Shown here one piece after another: positions 17,581 to 28,750 of a stretch of 64,000 nt of DNA. Every line of letters begins with the position of its first letter. Position 1 is the first letter of the stretch. The stretch covers positions 62,001-126,000 of the forward strand of contig NZ_JADPBQ010000010.1 of the NCBI RefSeq assembly GCF_015670405.1, given 5' to 3'. Origin of the DNA: Clostridium sp. 1001271B_151109_B4 (lineage in GTDB: Bacteria > Bacillota > Clostridia > Clostridiales > Clostridiaceae). The position numbers and the translations under genes were made by a program. Under the pieces are notes generated by a model. That model made no database searches and was not told the DNA's origin. It saw only the letters and a program-made list of their open reading frames with translations.

Positions 17581-19134
17581 TTAATATCCTAAAACTGCCT
17601 GCCTTACAACCTTACTTGCAACAGTTGCCGCTTTACCTGAACCAGTTCCACCATTTTCAACAATTACTGCAACTGCTATTTGTGGATCATCCATTGGTGC
17701 TACTGCAATAAACCAACTATGTGGTGTTGCTTCGCTACCATCTGGTAAAGTATAGTCAGCAGTACCTGTTTTTCCTCCAGCATTAGTTCCTTCAAAGGCT
17801 GGCCATTTACTTAAATTACTGTTAACTAAATTAGCCATATACTCTTGTACGGTTTCTGCTATATCACTAGACATAACTTGTTTTAATTGTTTATCATCAA
17901 TAGTTTTCACTATATTTTGATCTTTATCAACTATAGCCTTAACAAGTTTAGGCTGCATCATTACTCCATCATTTCCAACTGTAGCTGCAACTAAAGCCAT
18001 TTGCATAGGTGTTGCTAAAATACTACTTTGACCTATCCCACTTTGTGCTATATTACCAATTTCTGAACTATCTAAAGTTGGAAACCTACTTGAAGTTATA
18101 GATATACCTGGTCCTGTTATTACAGAATTAAATCCATAATCCTCTGCTGTAGATTTAAGTGTATCATTTCCTAATTCCATAGCTAATGTACCAAATACAA
18201 CATTACTTGATACCTTATAGGCTTGCTTTAAATCTAATGATCCATAAGCATTATTTCCAAAGTTACTCAAAGATCTTCCATCAGGAAATTTGATTTTTCC
18301 TTCATCACTAAAAGTCCTATCAACTACTGATGGCATGTTTTCTAATGCACTTGTTAATGTTACAGTCTTAAATACAGATCCTGGAGGATATAATCCATTA
18401 ATCGCTCTATTTATCAATGGTGAATCATCCGAACTTCCGCTATTAGCTGAATTCATTTCATCTGCTAAATTATTAGGATTAAATGTTGGTTTTGACACCA
18501 TTGCTAATATTTCACCTGTTTTAGGATCCAATGCAACTACAGCTCCCTTATTATCACCTAATGCATCTGATGCCACTTGTTGAAGTGTTGTATCTAATGT
18601 AGTTACAACTCCATTCCCCACCTTATCATCTTCTTCTGTTAATAAACTAAAATCTATTTTTTCTTTAAATTCTTTAAAATTCTCTGAAAAATTAAAGCTT
18701 CCTGTATTTTCTTTATCATTCTTAATATTTTCTACTAATCCACTTAAATCAATAGTATCTAAGAATTTTCTAAAGTTATTACCAAAAGCATTATAAGTAG
18801 TTAATTCACTATTATACTCTTGTTCAAGACCAGTAGTTCCATATACTGCACTTGTATAACCTAATGCATGAACATATAAGTTATCATATAAATAATCTCT
18901 TTTTTGAGAAGTTTCATTTAATCTTTCACTTGTAGTTAATGCTGTTCCATTTCTATCGTAAATAGTTCCTCTTAAAACTTCATTCTTTTTAGCTATAACC
19001 CTTGTATTACCTGCCATTTCATTAATTTTAGGACTTTTAATTAGTTGAAAATATGCAATATAGGATATCAATGCTATAAAGAAAACTAAGAAAACTGTCA
19101 TTACATGCTTAACACTTTTTGCTAAATCATTCAT
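17581..19134 (-). CDS. Class B penicillin-binding protein (peptidoglycan transpeptidase)
   Basis: Cross-links peptidoglycan outside the membrane. 517 residues: one N-terminal transmembrane helix (about 11-33), the class B motif RGTIYDRNG (55-63), a short linker domain, and a transpeptidase domain with S253-VFK (catalytic serine), S309-S-N and K455-T-G. It lies 3 bp behind the rodA/ftsW-family gene, which supports a dedicated glycosyltransferase-transpeptidase pair as in RodA-PBP2 or FtsW-FtsI. The short pedestal resembles clostridial and mycobacterial PbpA. Whether it serves elongation, division or sporulation cannot be told from sequence alone. Confidence 0.93.
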   Translation of the reverse strand: MNDLAKSVKHVMTVFLVFFIALISYIAYFQLIKSPKINEMAGNTRVIAKKNEVLRGTIYDRNGTALTTSERLNETSQKRDYLYDNLYVHALGYTSAVYGTTGLEQEYNSELTTYNAFGNNFRKFLDTIDLSGLVENIKNDKENTGSFNFSENFKEFKEKIDFSLLTEEDDKVGNGVVTTLDTTLQQVASDALGDNKGAVVALDPKTGEILAMVSKPTFNPNNLADEMNSANSGSSDDSPLINRAINGLYPPGSVFKTVTLTSALENMPSVVDRTFSDEGKIKFPDGRSLSNFGNNAYGSLDLKQAYKVSSNVVFGTLAMELGNDTLKSTAEDYGFNSVITGPGISITSSRFPTLDSSEIGNIAQSGIGQSSILATPMQMALVAATVGNDGVMMQPKLVKAIVDKDQNIVKTIDDKQLKQVMSSDIAETVQEYMANLVNSNLSKWPAFEGTNAGGKTGTADYTLPDGSEATPHSWFIAVAPMDDPQIAVAVIVENGGTGSGKAATVASKVVRQAVLGY

Positions 19135-19137
19135 ATC

Positions 19138-20358
19138 CTATGCCTCCTCTGATATTTTTTGCAATATTCCTAATGCAAAAAATATTGTTAATACTGATGA
19201 ACCACCATAACTTATAATAGGCAATGTTATACCTGTTAATGGAATAACAGCAAATATTCCTCCTATTATAACTAATGTTTGACATGCTATCATTGTACTA
19301 AATCCAACTGCAATTAATTGTGAATAGCTATCTTTTGTAACAAATGCTGCTCTTATACCTCTATAAAATAATAAGAAATATATTATCATTAATCCAATTG
19401 CAAAAATTATTCCAAACTCTTCGCATATAATTGCATAAATCATATCACTTTCTTTAACAGGTAAGTTTTCAAAATGACCTTGCCCTAACCCAACTCCAAA
19501 AAGTCCGCCTGCAGCAATAGAATACATACCTTCGACGATTTGATAAGATGATCCTAAGGCATATTTCCACGGATCTAACCAAATCTTAACTCTTTCTCGT
19601 ACATGCCCGAACATGGAATATCCAACTACTGAACCTATAGCCGCTAATCCTAAGGCAGTAAATACATATTTTCTCTTTGATGTTGTAACATAAAGTAATG
19701 TTATTGAAATACCAAAGAATATTAAAGCACTTCCTAAATCTCTTTGAAGTACCATACACCCCATTGAAAAACCTGCAACTAATGCTGGTTGCCATAATTG
19801 CTTGGCATCTCCTTTAACATTGTTTTTAGCTTCATATGTTGATAATGCAGATGCTAAATATAATACTAATGCAATCTTTCCAAACTCTGAAGGTTGAAAA
19901 GATATAGGCCCTATTATAATCCAGTTCTTTGCCCCATATAATTCTGTACCAAATATTAATGCTAATGGCATTAATATTAAAGTTATTATCATATATATAT
20001 TTTTATATTTTGCAAAACTCTTTAAATCTGGCAATATTACTACTATCAATATATAAGCTATTATACCTAAAGCTATCCAAACTAATTGCTTAATAGCTGT
20101 AACTGTATTTATTCTATATAATGTCGCTACCCCTACTACTGCTAATACACTTGCAAAAATTAAAATAAATTTATCTCCATCTGGATAAAATCTTCTAACT
20201 ACAAAGTGGGAATAGCCTATTAATACACATAAGACTACCCCCATTATTAATGCAAATTTATCAAAAGGTTGTTGTAAAAAACCTAATGCTGTGAAAAGTA
20301 GTAAGCATAGCAGATATACTAATCCCAGTAATCTTTTTTCTCGCTTTATTGATTTCAT
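19138..20358 (-). CDS. SEDS family peptidoglycan glycosyltransferase (RodA/FtsW/SpoVE)
   Basis: Polymerises lipid II in the membrane together with a class B PBP. 406 residues with about ten membrane helices. Seen: the extracellular loop YGAKNWIIIGPISFQPSEFGK (the conserved W and SFQPSE motif), and near the C-terminus GITLPIISYGGSSVLT. Start ATG with GAGGTGAT. It is sandwiched between an FHA protein gene and the class B PBP gene with almost no spacing, an arrangement like the fha-rodA-pbpA cluster of actinobacteria. Confidence 0.95.
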   Translation of the reverse strand: MKSIKREKRLLGLVYLLCLLLFTALGFLQQPFDKFALIMGVVLCVLIGYSHFVVRRFYPDGDKFILIFASVLAVVGVATLYRINTVTAIKQLVWIALGIIAYILIVVILPDLKSFAKYKNIYMIITLILMPLALIFGTELYGAKNWIIIGPISFQPSEFGKIALVLYLASALSTYEAKNNVKGDAKQLWQPALVAGFSMGCMVLQRDLGSALIFFGISITLLYVTTSKRKYVFTALGLAAIGSVVGYSMFGHVRERVKIWLDPWKYALGSSYQIVEGMYSIAAGGLFGVGLGQGHFENLPVKESDMIYAIICEEFGIIFAIGLMIIYFLLFYRGIRAAFVTKDSYSQLIAVGFSTMIACQTLVIIGGIFAVIPLTGITLPIISYGGSSVLTIFFALGILQKISEEA

Positions 20359-20371
20359 ATCATCACCTCTA

Positions 20372-20821
20372 TTATCTGCCTGACTTTAAAACTTTAAAAA
20401 TAGCACTTCCTATTTTTACTTCATCGTCAGCAACTAGCTTATACTTTTCCTGTATTTTTTCACTATTCACATATACCCCGTTGGTACTATTTAAGTCTTC
20501 AACATATAAATTATTATTTTTAGCATATATTTTTGCATGATTACCTGATACAAAAGGTTCAGTTAATACTATTGTATTTTCTGGCTTCCTTCCTAATGTA
20601 ATAATTCCTCTTATAGGAACTACAGATCCCTGTTCTAACACGGAATTAACTCCCGTTTGAATAACCTCAATACCATATCTTATGCCTGAGCTGTTGTTTC
20701 TTGCTTTTCCACCGGTTTTAACATCTTTATACATTATCTTCAATGCGTAATATATAATGACATATAATAAAATTATAAAAATTATACCAAATACAAAAGT
20801 AACCAACTTTCCAAAACTCAT
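20372..20821 (-). CDS. FHA domain membrane protein
   Basis: 149 residues: one N-terminal membrane helix (about 8-29), a short linker, and a cytoplasmic FHA domain (about 68-145) with the core motifs LGRKPENTIVL, SGNHAKI and LNSTNGVYVN. FHA domains bind phosphothreonine peptides, so the protein may link Ser/Thr kinase signalling to the cell wall pair encoded immediately downstream (gap 13 bp to the SEDS gene). No kinase gene is present in the window. Start ATG after AGGTGA. Confidence 0.9.
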   Translation of the reverse strand: MSFGKLVTFVFGIIFIILLYVIIYYALKIMYKDVKTGGKARNNSSGIRYGIEVIQTGVNSVLEQGSVVPIRGIITLGRKPENTIVLTEPFVSGNHAKIYAKNNNLYVEDLNSTNGVYVNSEKIQEKYKLVADDEVKIGSAIFKVLKSGR

Positions 20822-20896
20822 ACCTTCACCTCAAATTAACGTATATTTACCATTATATATTAAATCTTATTGTAAAAAATAACAAGTCATCTAAGG

Positions 20897-23722
20897 TTAA
20901 CTTAATAACTTCTTAAGATATTTCCCTGTGTGCGATTTATTATTTTTAACTATTTCTTCTGGCGTTCCTTGTGCTACTAATGTACCACCTTTATCTCCAC
21001 CTTCCGGACCTAAATCTATTATATAATCTGCACATTTTATCATATCTAAATTATGTTCTATAACAACAACTGTATTTCCTGCTTCAACTAATCTTTGTAA
21101 TATTTCTACTAATCTACTAACATCATCTACATGAAGCCCTGTTGTTGGCTCATCTAGTATATATAAAGTCTTTCCTGTACTTCTCTTCGATAATTCAAAT
21201 GCAAGCTTAATTCTTTGAGCTTCACCACCTGATAATTGAGTTGAAGGCTGACCTAATCTAACATATCCTAATCCTACATCTTTTAGTGTTTGAATCTTAT
21301 TTTTTATCCTTGGGATATTTTCAAAGAATTCTAATGCCTCTTCTACTGTCATATTTAAGACATCATCAATATTTTTACCTTTATACTTAACTTCAAGAGT
21401 TTCCCTATTATATCTCTTTCCTTTACATACCTCACATGGAACATATACATCAGATAAGAATTGCATTTCTATTTTTATAATTCCATCACCAGAACATGCC
21501 TCGCATCTTCCACCTTTTACATTAAAGCTAAACCTTCCTGGCTTATATCCTCTCATTTTAGCTTCTGGAGTTTGTGAGAATAACTCTCTTATTATATCAA
21601 ATGTTCCTGTATATGTTGCTGGATTTGAACGTGGAGTTCTACCTATAGGGCTTTGATCAATATCTATAATCTTATCAATATTTTCATATCCACTTATCTC
21701 TTTAAAAGCACCAGTTGGGTTTTTACTCTTATTAATTATCTTATTTAATCCCTTATAAAGTATTTCATTTACTAATGTACTCTTACCAGAACCTGAAACC
21801 CCTGTAACCATTGTTAAAACACCTAATGGGAATTTAACATTTAAGTTTTTAAGGTTATTTTCTTTAGCACCAGTTACTGTAATAAAATTTCCATTGCCTT
21901 TTCTTCTTACTTCTGGGACATTGATTGCTTTTTCCCCAGTTAAATATTGACCTGTAATTGATTCTTTACATGCCATTATTTCATCAACTGGTCCTGCTGC
22001 AATTATTTGACCACCATGTTCCCCTGCTCTTGGCCCAATATCTACTATATAATCTGCTTCCCTCATAGTATCTTCATCATGTTCAACTACTATAACTGTA
22101 TTACCTACATCCCTTAAATTTTTTAAGGTTTGAATTAACTTATCATTATCTCTTTGATGTAATCCAATACTAGGTTCATCTAATATATATAGCACTCCCA
22201 TTAACGCTGATCCAATTTGAGTAGCAAGTCTAATTCTTTGTGCTTCTCCACCAGAAAGAGTTCCTGAGCTTCTTGAAAGATTTAAATAATCTAATCCAAC
22301 ATTAACTAAGAATTGTAATCTACTTTTTATTTCTTTTACTATTTGATCACTTATAATTCTTTCTTTTTCAGATAATGTAATTGAGTTTATGAAGTCAAGT
22401 TCTTCTTTAATTGACATTTTGGTAAATTCATATATATTTTTGTCTCCAACAGTAACCGCTAAAACTTCTTTATTAAGTCTAGCCCCTTTACATTTTGGAC
22501 AAGCATTATTGCTCATATATTGTTCTATTTCACCTTTTATAATATCTGAGTTAGTTTCTTTATATCTTCTTATAAGTGAATTAATTTCTCCATCATAAGA
22601 ATATGCATATTTTGCCTTTACTCCATCTTTAGTATAAATAACAGATAACTTATGTCCATTAGTTCCATATAATAATAAATCTAAATGCTCTTTAGATAGT
22701 TCTTTCACTGGTCTACTTAAGTCTAAATCATACTCTTTACTTAATGCTTGTAATATAGCATATGTCCATGAATCTTCCTTTAATCTACCTTCTCCCCAAG
22801 TAGCAATAGCTCCTTCCATAACACTTAAATTCTTATTTGGAATTACTAGATTTGGATCTATTTCCATTAAAGTTCCTAATCCATCACATTTATCACATTT
22901 TCCGTACGGTGCATTAAATGAAAACATTCTTGGTTCAAATTCTTGTATACTAATTCCACAATCCGCACATGCAAAGTTTTCACTAAATAATATATCTTCA
23001 TCACCAATTACATTTATTATAACTAGCCCTTCTGCTAATTTTAATGCCGCTTCTAGTGAATCACTTAATCTACCTTCAATTCCCTCTTTAATTACAAGTC
23101 TATCAACCACTGCCTCAATATTATGCTTCTTAGTCTTTTCAAGCTTTATTTCATCTTCAGCTAACTCATATATTTCACCATCTACTCTAGCTCTTACATA
23201 TCCACTTTTCTTTATATTATCTAATACTTTTTCGTGAGTTCCTTTTTTTCCCCTTATAATTGGAGCTAAAACTTGAATTTTAGTTCTATCCCCAAGCGCC
23301 ATTATTTGATCAACAATTTGGTCAACAGACTGTTGAGTTATTACCTTTCCACATTTAGGACAATGTGGAATACCTATTCTTGCATATAACAATCTTAAAT
23401 AATCATAAATTTCAGTAATTGTCCCAACAGTAGATCTTGGATTTTTACTAGTTGTTTTTTGGTCTATTGATATTGCTGGTGATAGCCCTTCAATATAGTC
23501 TACATCTGGCTTATTCATTTGCCCTAAAAACTGTCTTGCATAAGCTGATAAAGACTCAACGTATCTTCTTTGTCCTTCAGCATATAATGTATCAAATGCT
23601 AAAGAAGATTTACCTGATCCTGATAATCCAGTAAATACTATTAACTTATCTCTAGGAATTTCTAAGGAAACATTTTTTAAATTATGTACTCTCGCACCTT
23701 TTACTATAATCTTATCTTTCAT
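20897..23722 (-). CDS. uvrA: Excinuclease ABC subunit A
   Basis: Damage-sensing ATPase of nucleotide excision repair. 941 residues: two ABC ATPase halves (Walker [10 protein letters not shown] near residue 32 and GVSGSGKST near 640; signature motifs LSGGEAQRI twice) and zinc-binding CxxC motifs ([32 protein letters not shown]). The open frame runs 9 codons further upstream, but the ATG at 23720-23722 is preceded by GAGGG and starts with the family-typical [17 protein letters not shown]. In most clostridia uvrB lies directly upstream; here 19.5 kb separate them. Confidence 0.98.
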   Translation of the reverse strand: MKDKIIVKGARVHNLKNVSLEIPRDKLIVFTGLSGSGKSSLAFDTLYAEGQRRYVESLSAYARQFLGQMNKPDVDYIEGLSPAISIDQKTTSKNPRSTVGTITEIYDYLRLLYARIGIPHCPKCGKVITQQSVDQIVDQIMALGDRTKIQVLAPIIRGKKGTHEKVLDNIKKSGYVRARVDGEIYELAEDEIKLEKTKKHNIEAVVDRLVIKEGIEGRLSDSLEAALKLAEGLVIINVIGDEDILFSENFACADCGISIQEFEPRMFSFNAPYGKCDKCDGLGTLMEIDPNLVIPNKNLSVMEGAIATWGEGRLKEDSWTYAILQALSKEYDLDLSRPVKELSKEHLDLLLYGTNGHKLSVIYTKDGVKAKYAYSYDGEINSLIRRYKETNSDIIKGEIEQYMSNNACPKCKGARLNKEVLAVTVGDKNIYEFTKMSIKEELDFINSITLSEKERIISDQIVKEIKSRLQFLVNVGLDYLNLSRSSGTLSGGEAQRIRLATQIGSALMGVLYILDEPSIGLHQRDNDKLIQTLKNLRDVGNTVIVVEHDEDTMREADYIVDIGPRAGEHGGQIIAAGPVDEIMACKESITGQYLTGEKAINVPEVRRKGNGNFITVTGAKENNLKNLNVKFPLGVLTMVTGVSGSGKSTLVNEILYKGLNKIINKSKNPTGAFKEISGYENIDKIIDIDQSPIGRTPRSNPATYTGTFDIIRELFSQTPEAKMRGYKPGRFSFNVKGGRCEACSGDGIIKIEMQFLSDVYVPCEVCKGKRYNRETLEVKYKGKNIDDVLNMTVEEALEFFENIPRIKNKIQTLKDVGLGYVRLGQPSTQLSGGEAQRIKLAFELSKRSTGKTLYILDEPTTGLHVDDVSRLVEILQRLVEAGNTVVVIEHNLDMIKCADYIIDLGPEGGDKGGTLVAQGTPEEIVKNNKSHTGKYLKKLLS

Positions 23723-23864
23723 CTTTCTACCCTCTTCGATATACTTCATTATTTTATTTTTATCATAATTCTTTTTATTTAATCTCGAACAAATATTCTC
23801 TTTATTATATTTTAGATTTATTGATTTTTATTGTCAATAAATTTCACTATTTATACAATTTATA

Positions 23865-23912
23865 GCATAATAAAAGGCACTTTCTTTAGTTTAAGAAAGT
23901 GCCTTTTATTAT
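23865..23912. terminator. Strong bidirectional terminator between the GH3 gene and uvrA
   Basis: A 21-bp perfect stem (CATAATAAAAGGCACTTTCTT and complement) with a 6-nt loop; its base gives T-rich tracts on both strands. It closes the glucuronide regulon and isolates uvrA. Confidence 0.9.
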
Positions 23913-23989
23913 GTTAGTTTCACTTAAAATTATATATTAAATATTTAGGTATCGCTATAAAAAGGTCGTATTTTTACTTATACATTTTA

Positions 23990-25759
23990 TTAATATCTAG
24001 TGTCTTCTAATCCGCAGAATGCATCTACTGGACTTACACCCTTAAATTCAGAACGTCCCACCATCTTATCAACTAATGATTTAAGAGTATAGTCTTTATT
24101 ATCATAAGTATTTATATAAGTTTTAACTTGCGGTACATCAGCTAAGTGGAATGGGCATTGTACCGAAACAAAAATAGTAGGTATTTCATTAACATAAAAC
24201 GGAATATCTGGAGTACCTTTGCTTGGTGGCCATTGAAGACGCTGATCAACACTTGCTCCTACATCAGCTATATTTATTATTAAATCATATTTAGATGTTA
24301 ATTCAGCTATTGGACGTTTACCAGCATAAACATTACCAAGTGCTGCACCCATTTCTTCCTTTGGTAACTTCATAATCTTATCTATTGGTGATTCATATAT
24401 TTCTACTTCGAATCCTTCTTCTACTAATAACTCTTTCATTATATCTATAGGTCCTTTTTGAACTCCTTGCATAAGAGCTATAAACTTACCAAATCCCCCT
24501 TCAAACCCTTTTGCATTTACAAGTAATACTTTCTTAGTCTTATCTGGTGAAATAGGGAATATTTCTTGATTATTTTTAACTAAAGTTATACCTTTGTCAG
24601 CTATTTCTAAAGCTGCTTTCTTATTTTCTTCTAAACCAATCTTAGCCATTGCTTCTTCTTTTGGTTGTAATATTTCAGTTTTAGCTTTCTTATGTAATCC
24701 TAAAGAAGCTTTTAAACCTAATATTCTACTTAATGCATCATTAAGTCTTTCTTCAGTTATAACTCCATTTTTGTATCCTTCCATCATCCATTGGAAATCT
24801 TCATCTGGATCATTGAAAAATAAGAATAAGTCACTACCGGCTGCAATTGCAGTAGGTAACATATCTTTACGCTTCATAGCTGAAGTCATAGCAACCATAT
24901 GAGATGCATCAGTTACAACTAAACCATTAAATCCCATTTGACCTTTTAATAAATCTGTTAATACATATTTGCTTAAAGTTGCAGGCATATTCATTTCTTG
25001 AATTGTAGCTTCTGGATTAAATTTCTTTACATATTGTGGTAAAGCAATATGTCCAGCCATTATTGATGGAAGACCTGCTTCAATTAATCCTGAATATACT
25101 TTTCCGAAAGTATTATCCCATTCTTCTACTGTTAAAGTATTTGGTGCAAATGATAAATGTTGATCTCTTTCATCTATACCATCTCCAGGGAAATGTTTAG
25201 CTGCTGGTAAAATTCCAGATTCCATTATCCCCTTCATATATTGTAAAGATAATTCTAAAGTTTGTTCAACATCTGCTGACCAAGTTCTAGTAGATATTAT
25301 TGGATTTCTCCAGTTTCTATTTATATCAACGATTGGAGCAAAACTCCAGTTACATCCTATAGCAGATGCTTCAACCCCTGAGATTCTTCCTAATTCATAA
25401 GCATAATGTGAATCTTGAGTTGCAGCAATTTTTACTTCATTACCAACATAAGTACCATCTGTACATGCTCCATTTCCACCCATCTCTGTATTTGCTGCTA
25501 TTAGTAGTGGAATTTTAGAATTTTCTTGTAATATTCTATTTTGCTCATATACTTCTTCTGCCTTACCTGGATTATAACGAACAGCTCCAATGTGATAGTT
25601 ATCTAAAATACTTTTTAAATACTCTTCATCACGGCTTGCCCCCATATTTACAAATAGTTGTCCTATTTTTTCCTCTATAGACATATTAGCAATTGTATCT
25701 TCTACCCATCTTATAGATTCTTCATCTAAATTATAAGGTTTTACTTTTAAATTTACCAT
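23990..25759 (-). CDS. Glycoside hydrolase family 3, probable beta-N-acetylhexosaminidase
   Basis: 589 residues, no signal peptide, so cytoplasmic. An N-terminal GH3 barrel carries KHFPGDG (188-194) followed by D199-Q-H201, the His-Asp acid/base pair of the NagZ-type subgroup, and the probable nucleophile D284 in VVTDASHM. A C-terminal alpha/beta domain of about 200 residues follows, which plain NagZ lacks. The family member therefore most likely removes terminal beta-GlcNAc (hydrolase or phosphorylase). It is the last gene of the glucuronide cluster, behind a perfect operator palindrome (25790-25807), so its substrate is probably a GlcNAc-GlcA oligosaccharide rather than recycled muropeptides. 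Start ATG after GGAGG. Confidence 0.85.
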   Translation of the reverse strand: MVNLKVKPYNLDEESIRWVEDTIANMSIEEKIGQLFVNMGASRDEEYLKSILDNYHIGAVRYNPGKAEEVYEQNRILQENSKIPLLIAANTEMGGNGACTDGTYVGNEVKIAATQDSHYAYELGRISGVEASAIGCNWSFAPIVDINRNWRNPIISTRTWSADVEQTLELSLQYMKGIMESGILPAAKHFPGDGIDERDQHLSFAPNTLTVEEWDNTFGKVYSGLIEAGLPSIMAGHIALPQYVKKFNPEATIQEMNMPATLSKYVLTDLLKGQMGFNGLVVTDASHMVAMTSAMKRKDMLPTAIAAGSDLFLFFNDPDEDFQWMMEGYKNGVITEERLNDALSRILGLKASLGLHKKAKTEILQPKEEAMAKIGLEENKKAALEIADKGITLVKNNQEIFPISPDKTKKVLLVNAKGFEGGFGKFIALMQGVQKGPIDIMKELLVEEGFEVEIYESPIDKIMKLPKEEMGAALGNVYAGKRPIAELTSKYDLIINIADVGASVDQRLQWPPSKGTPDIPFYVNEIPTIFVSVQCPFHLADVPQVKTYINTYDNKDYTLKSLVDKMVGRSEFKGVSPVDAFCGLEDTRY

Positions 25760-25789
25760 TTTAGTTTCCTCCCTATATCCAATATTTTC

Positions 25790-25807
25790 TAAGTATACGT
25801 ATACTTA
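25790..25807. promoter_or_regulatory. Putative GntR operator upstream of the GH3 gene
   Basis: Perfect 18-bp palindrome TAAGTATACGTATACTTA. It shares the GTATAC half-site with four other sites in this cluster and lies 31 bp before the GH3 start codon. Confidence 0.5.
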
Positions 25808-25822
25808 TTGTCGCTATTTTTA

Positions 25823-27211
25823 TTAAGCTAATCTTCTTTTTACTAATTCTTTATTCATTTCCTCTACCTTCTTCTTAGAAAGGTTATATATAAATATTAG
25901 AACTAATGTAGTTAATATAAATCCTCCAGCGGCCATTCCTATACCTATATTCTTAATACCAACACCGACACTTTCTGCTTGTACCGTAACACCTGATTGA
26001 TATCCTAATAAAGATAATGCAAATCCTCCCATACCACCAGATATAACTTGTCCTAATTTTCTAGCTAATGAATATGAAGAGTAAACTGTCCCCTCATTTC
26101 TTTCTCCTGTAGTATATTCTTGATAATCAATAACATCTGAAACTAATGCCCAAATTATTGTATTTACTAAACCAGAACCTAAACCAGCTAAGAATGATAA
26201 TGTAATGAATGTCATTACTGTTAAATTAGGTATGAATAACATTACTATATACATACAAGCTGCAAATGTTGATCCTAATACTGCTGACTCTTTTTTCCCT
26301 AACTTTCTAACTATTGCTCCTGCAAATGGTATAACAACAACCGATGCTAACATACCAATCATTCCACCAATAGCAGTAAGATTAGTGGCTTTAAAATAAT
26401 CTTTAAATAAATATACATTTAGACTGCTTAATGTAAATGTACCACCTAGCATTAGGAATGAAGCTATTGCAACACCTAAAAATGCTCTATTTTTAAACAA
26501 TAATCCTATTGTTTCTATAATTCCCTTTTTACTATTACTTGCTTTGTGTACTATTCTTTCCCTAGTTAATCTAAAGTTAAGGAAGAATGATACTGTTGAA
26601 ATTATTGCTAATACTATAGCACAAGTTATAAATCCTTCAGCTGTAACTTTACCTTGTGCATTAAATATTATTTTAGGAACTAATACCATTACTAAGATAT
26701 TAGCCAACATAGATCCAAGATTTCTAAAAGTTGATAAAGCTGTTCTTTCATCAGAATCATTAGTCATTACTGAAGCTAATGAACCATAAGGTATATTAAC
26801 AGCTGTATATAACATACCGTATAAAATATATGTTACGTATGCATATGGTAACTTAAGATTATCTGGTAAACCTGGTATTGCTGTAAAAGCTAATATTCCA
26901 ATAATAACCATTGGTAAGCCGAATCTAACAACATATGGTCTAAATTTACCATGTTTAGTACTTTGTGCCTTATCTAAAAGGACTCCCATTATAGGGTCAT
27001 TAACCGCATCCCAAAACCTAGCTACTACAAATAAAGTTCCAACAGCAGCTGCACTAATCCCTAAAACATCCGTATAGAATACCATTAAATAACTACTTAC
27101 AAATGCGAAGAATGCTGCACACCCAAAATCTCCAAGTGCATATCCAACTTTATCACCCACATTAAAAGATTTCACTTGTTCTTCTTTTTTACTTATCAAA
27201 TCAAGAACCAT
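25823..27211 (-). CDS. GPH family sugar:cation symporter, probable glucuronide permease
   Basis: 462 residues with about twelve membrane helices, MelB/UidB type. Seen: N-terminal GDKVGYALGDFGC, the DAVNDPIMG motif after helix 2 and KHGKFRPYV in the following loop (glycoside-pentoside-hexuronide family signature). The neighbourhood (uxaC upstream, hexosaminidase downstream, uidA in the regulon) points to uptake of beta-glucuronides or small uronic acid oligosaccharides with Na+ or H+. The start ATG follows GGGAGG at a rather long distance (11 bp). An inverted repeat precedes the gene. Confidence 0.88.
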   Translation of the reverse strand: MVLDLISKKEEQVKSFNVGDKVGYALGDFGCAAFFAFVSSYLMVFYTDVLGISAAAVGTLFVVARFWDAVNDPIMGVLLDKAQSTKHGKFRPYVVRFGLPMVIIGILAFTAIPGLPDNLKLPYAYVTYILYGMLYTAVNIPYGSLASVMTNDSDERTALSTFRNLGSMLANILVMVLVPKIIFNAQGKVTAEGFITCAIVLAIISTVSFFLNFRLTRERIVHKASNSKKGIIETIGLLFKNRAFLGVAIASFLMLGGTFTLSSLNVYLFKDYFKATNLTAIGGMIGMLASVVVIPFAGAIVRKLGKKESAVLGSTFAACMYIVMLFIPNLTVMTFITLSFLAGLGSGLVNTIIWALVSDVIDYQEYTTGERNEGTVYSSYSLARKLGQVISGGMGGFALSLLGYQSGVTVQAESVGVGIKNIGIGMAAGGFILTTLVLIFIYNLSKKKVEEMNKELVKRRLA

Positions 27212-27280
27212 AATTAATCTATCCTCCCAAAATAATTCTTTTTGAATACATTTACATTAAAACTTTTATAATCTCTTAAT

Positions 27281-27320
27281 ATAGAATGGAAAATTAATTT
27301 ATATAGATTTTCCATTCTAT
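27281..27320. repeat. Inverted repeat between uxaC and the permease gene
   Basis: A 14-bp perfect stem (ATAGAATGGAAAAT / ATTTTCCATTCTAT) with a 12-nt loop but no T-run on the minus strand. It may protect the uxaC mRNA end or partly reduce read-through into the permease gene. Confidence 0.6.
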
Positions 27321-27331
27321 ACTTTTAATAA

Positions 27332-28732
27332 TTATCTTTCAAAATACTTTGCTGAATTTTTATAACAAATGTTTTCTACAATTTCACCTAGTATTTCTTC
27401 ATCATAAGGGTATTGACCAGACTCAACTAAACCACCTAAGTAATTACATAATATTCTTCTAAAATATTCATGTCTTGTATATGATAAAAAGCTTCTTGAA
27501 TCAGTTACCATTCCTACAAATTGACTTATAAGACCAAGTTGTGATAATGCCATCATCTGTCTTTCCATACCATCTTTTTGATCATTAAACCACCAGCCTG
27601 ATCCAAATTGGATTTTTCCTGCTATATTACCGCCTTGGAAATTACCAATCATTGTTCCAATCACTTCATTATCTTTAGGATTTAAACAATATAAAATTGT
27701 CTTTGGAAGTTTATCCTCTTTATCTAATTCATCAAGTATTCTTGAAAGTGAATATGCTATTTCACCATCATCAATACTATCGAATCCTGCATCTGCTCCT
27801 ACTCTATTGAACATTCTTGTATTATTATTTCTTAATGCTCCTATATGAAGTTGCATTATCATCTTTCTTTCTGAATACATCTTTCCTAAAGCTATTAACA
27901 ATGCAATAGAATATTTTGATGCTTCTTCATTTGTTATGTATTCACCATTTAATGCTTTAATAAAAATCTTGTTAATTTCTTCACATGAATAATTATAAAA
28001 AACAACTCTTTCTAAGCTATGATCAGTAATCATACATCCATTTTCATAAAAATAATCTAATCTAACTTCTAGAGCCCTTTCCAAATCATTAAATGATTTA
28101 ATTTCAATATTGCTAACTTCTGATAACTTATCTATATACTCCTTAAATCCTTTGTTTTGTATCTTCATTGCCTTTTCAGGTCTAAAGCTTGGATTAACTG
28201 AACACTCAAAATTATCATCTTCTTTTATTTGCTTATGGTACTTTAAATCATCTATAGGATCATCTGTAGTTCCAATATAAACTACGTTTGCCATTTCAAT
28301 TAACTTCTTTGCTGTTAATTTATTTTCTTTTATTGCCTTGTTACATTTCTCCCAAATAATATCTGCTGTTTTTTCACTTAATGTTTCTTCAACACCAAAG
28401 AATCTCTTAAGTTCTAAATGCGACCAATGATAAATAGGATTTCCAATTAAATATGGCATCATCTTTGCAAATTTATAAAATTTATCATAATCACTTGCAT
28501 TTCCAGTTATATACTCTTCATCTATACCAAAGCTTCTCATAGCTCTCCACTTATAGTGGTCATGGTATAGCCACATTTCTGTTATATTTTTAAACTCATG
28601 ATCTGTGGCTATTTCCATAGGAACCAGGTGACAGTGATAATCAAACACTGGCACCTTTGAAGCATAATTATGGTACAAAACTTTTGCTACTTCATTTTCT
28701 AGTAAAAAGTCTTTATCCATAAACTTCTTCAT
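27332..28732 (-). CDS. uxaC: Glucuronate isomerase
   Basis: Converts D-glucuronate to D-fructuronate (and galacturonate to tagaturonate), the first intracellular step of uronate breakdown. 466 residues, standard length. Seen: the amidohydrolase-type metal motif VFDYHCHLVP (about residues 29-38), MWLYHDHYKWRAMR, QLHIGALRNNNTRM and the C-terminal GMVTDSRSFLSYTRHEYFRR. Start ATG after AAGGGG. It follows uxuA by 18 bp, so they are cotranscribed. Confidence 0.97.
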   Translation of the reverse strand: MKKFMDKDFLLENEVAKVLYHNYASKVPVFDYHCHLVPMEIATDHEFKNITEMWLYHDHYKWRAMRSFGIDEEYITGNASDYDKFYKFAKMMPYLIGNPIYHWSHLELKRFFGVEETLSEKTADIIWEKCNKAIKENKLTAKKLIEMANVVYIGTTDDPIDDLKYHKQIKEDDNFECSVNPSFRPEKAMKIQNKGFKEYIDKLSEVSNIEIKSFNDLERALEVRLDYFYENGCMITDHSLERVVFYNYSCEEINKIFIKALNGEYITNEEASKYSIALLIALGKMYSERKMIMQLHIGALRNNNTRMFNRVGADAGFDSIDDGEIAYSLSRILDELDKEDKLPKTILYCLNPKDNEVIGTMIGNFQGGNIAGKIQFGSGWWFNDQKDGMERQMMALSQLGLISQFVGMVTDSRSFLSYTRHEYFRRILCNYLGGLVESGQYPYDEEILGEIVENICYKNSAKYFER

Positions 28733-28750
28733 TCTTTTATCCCCTTAAAA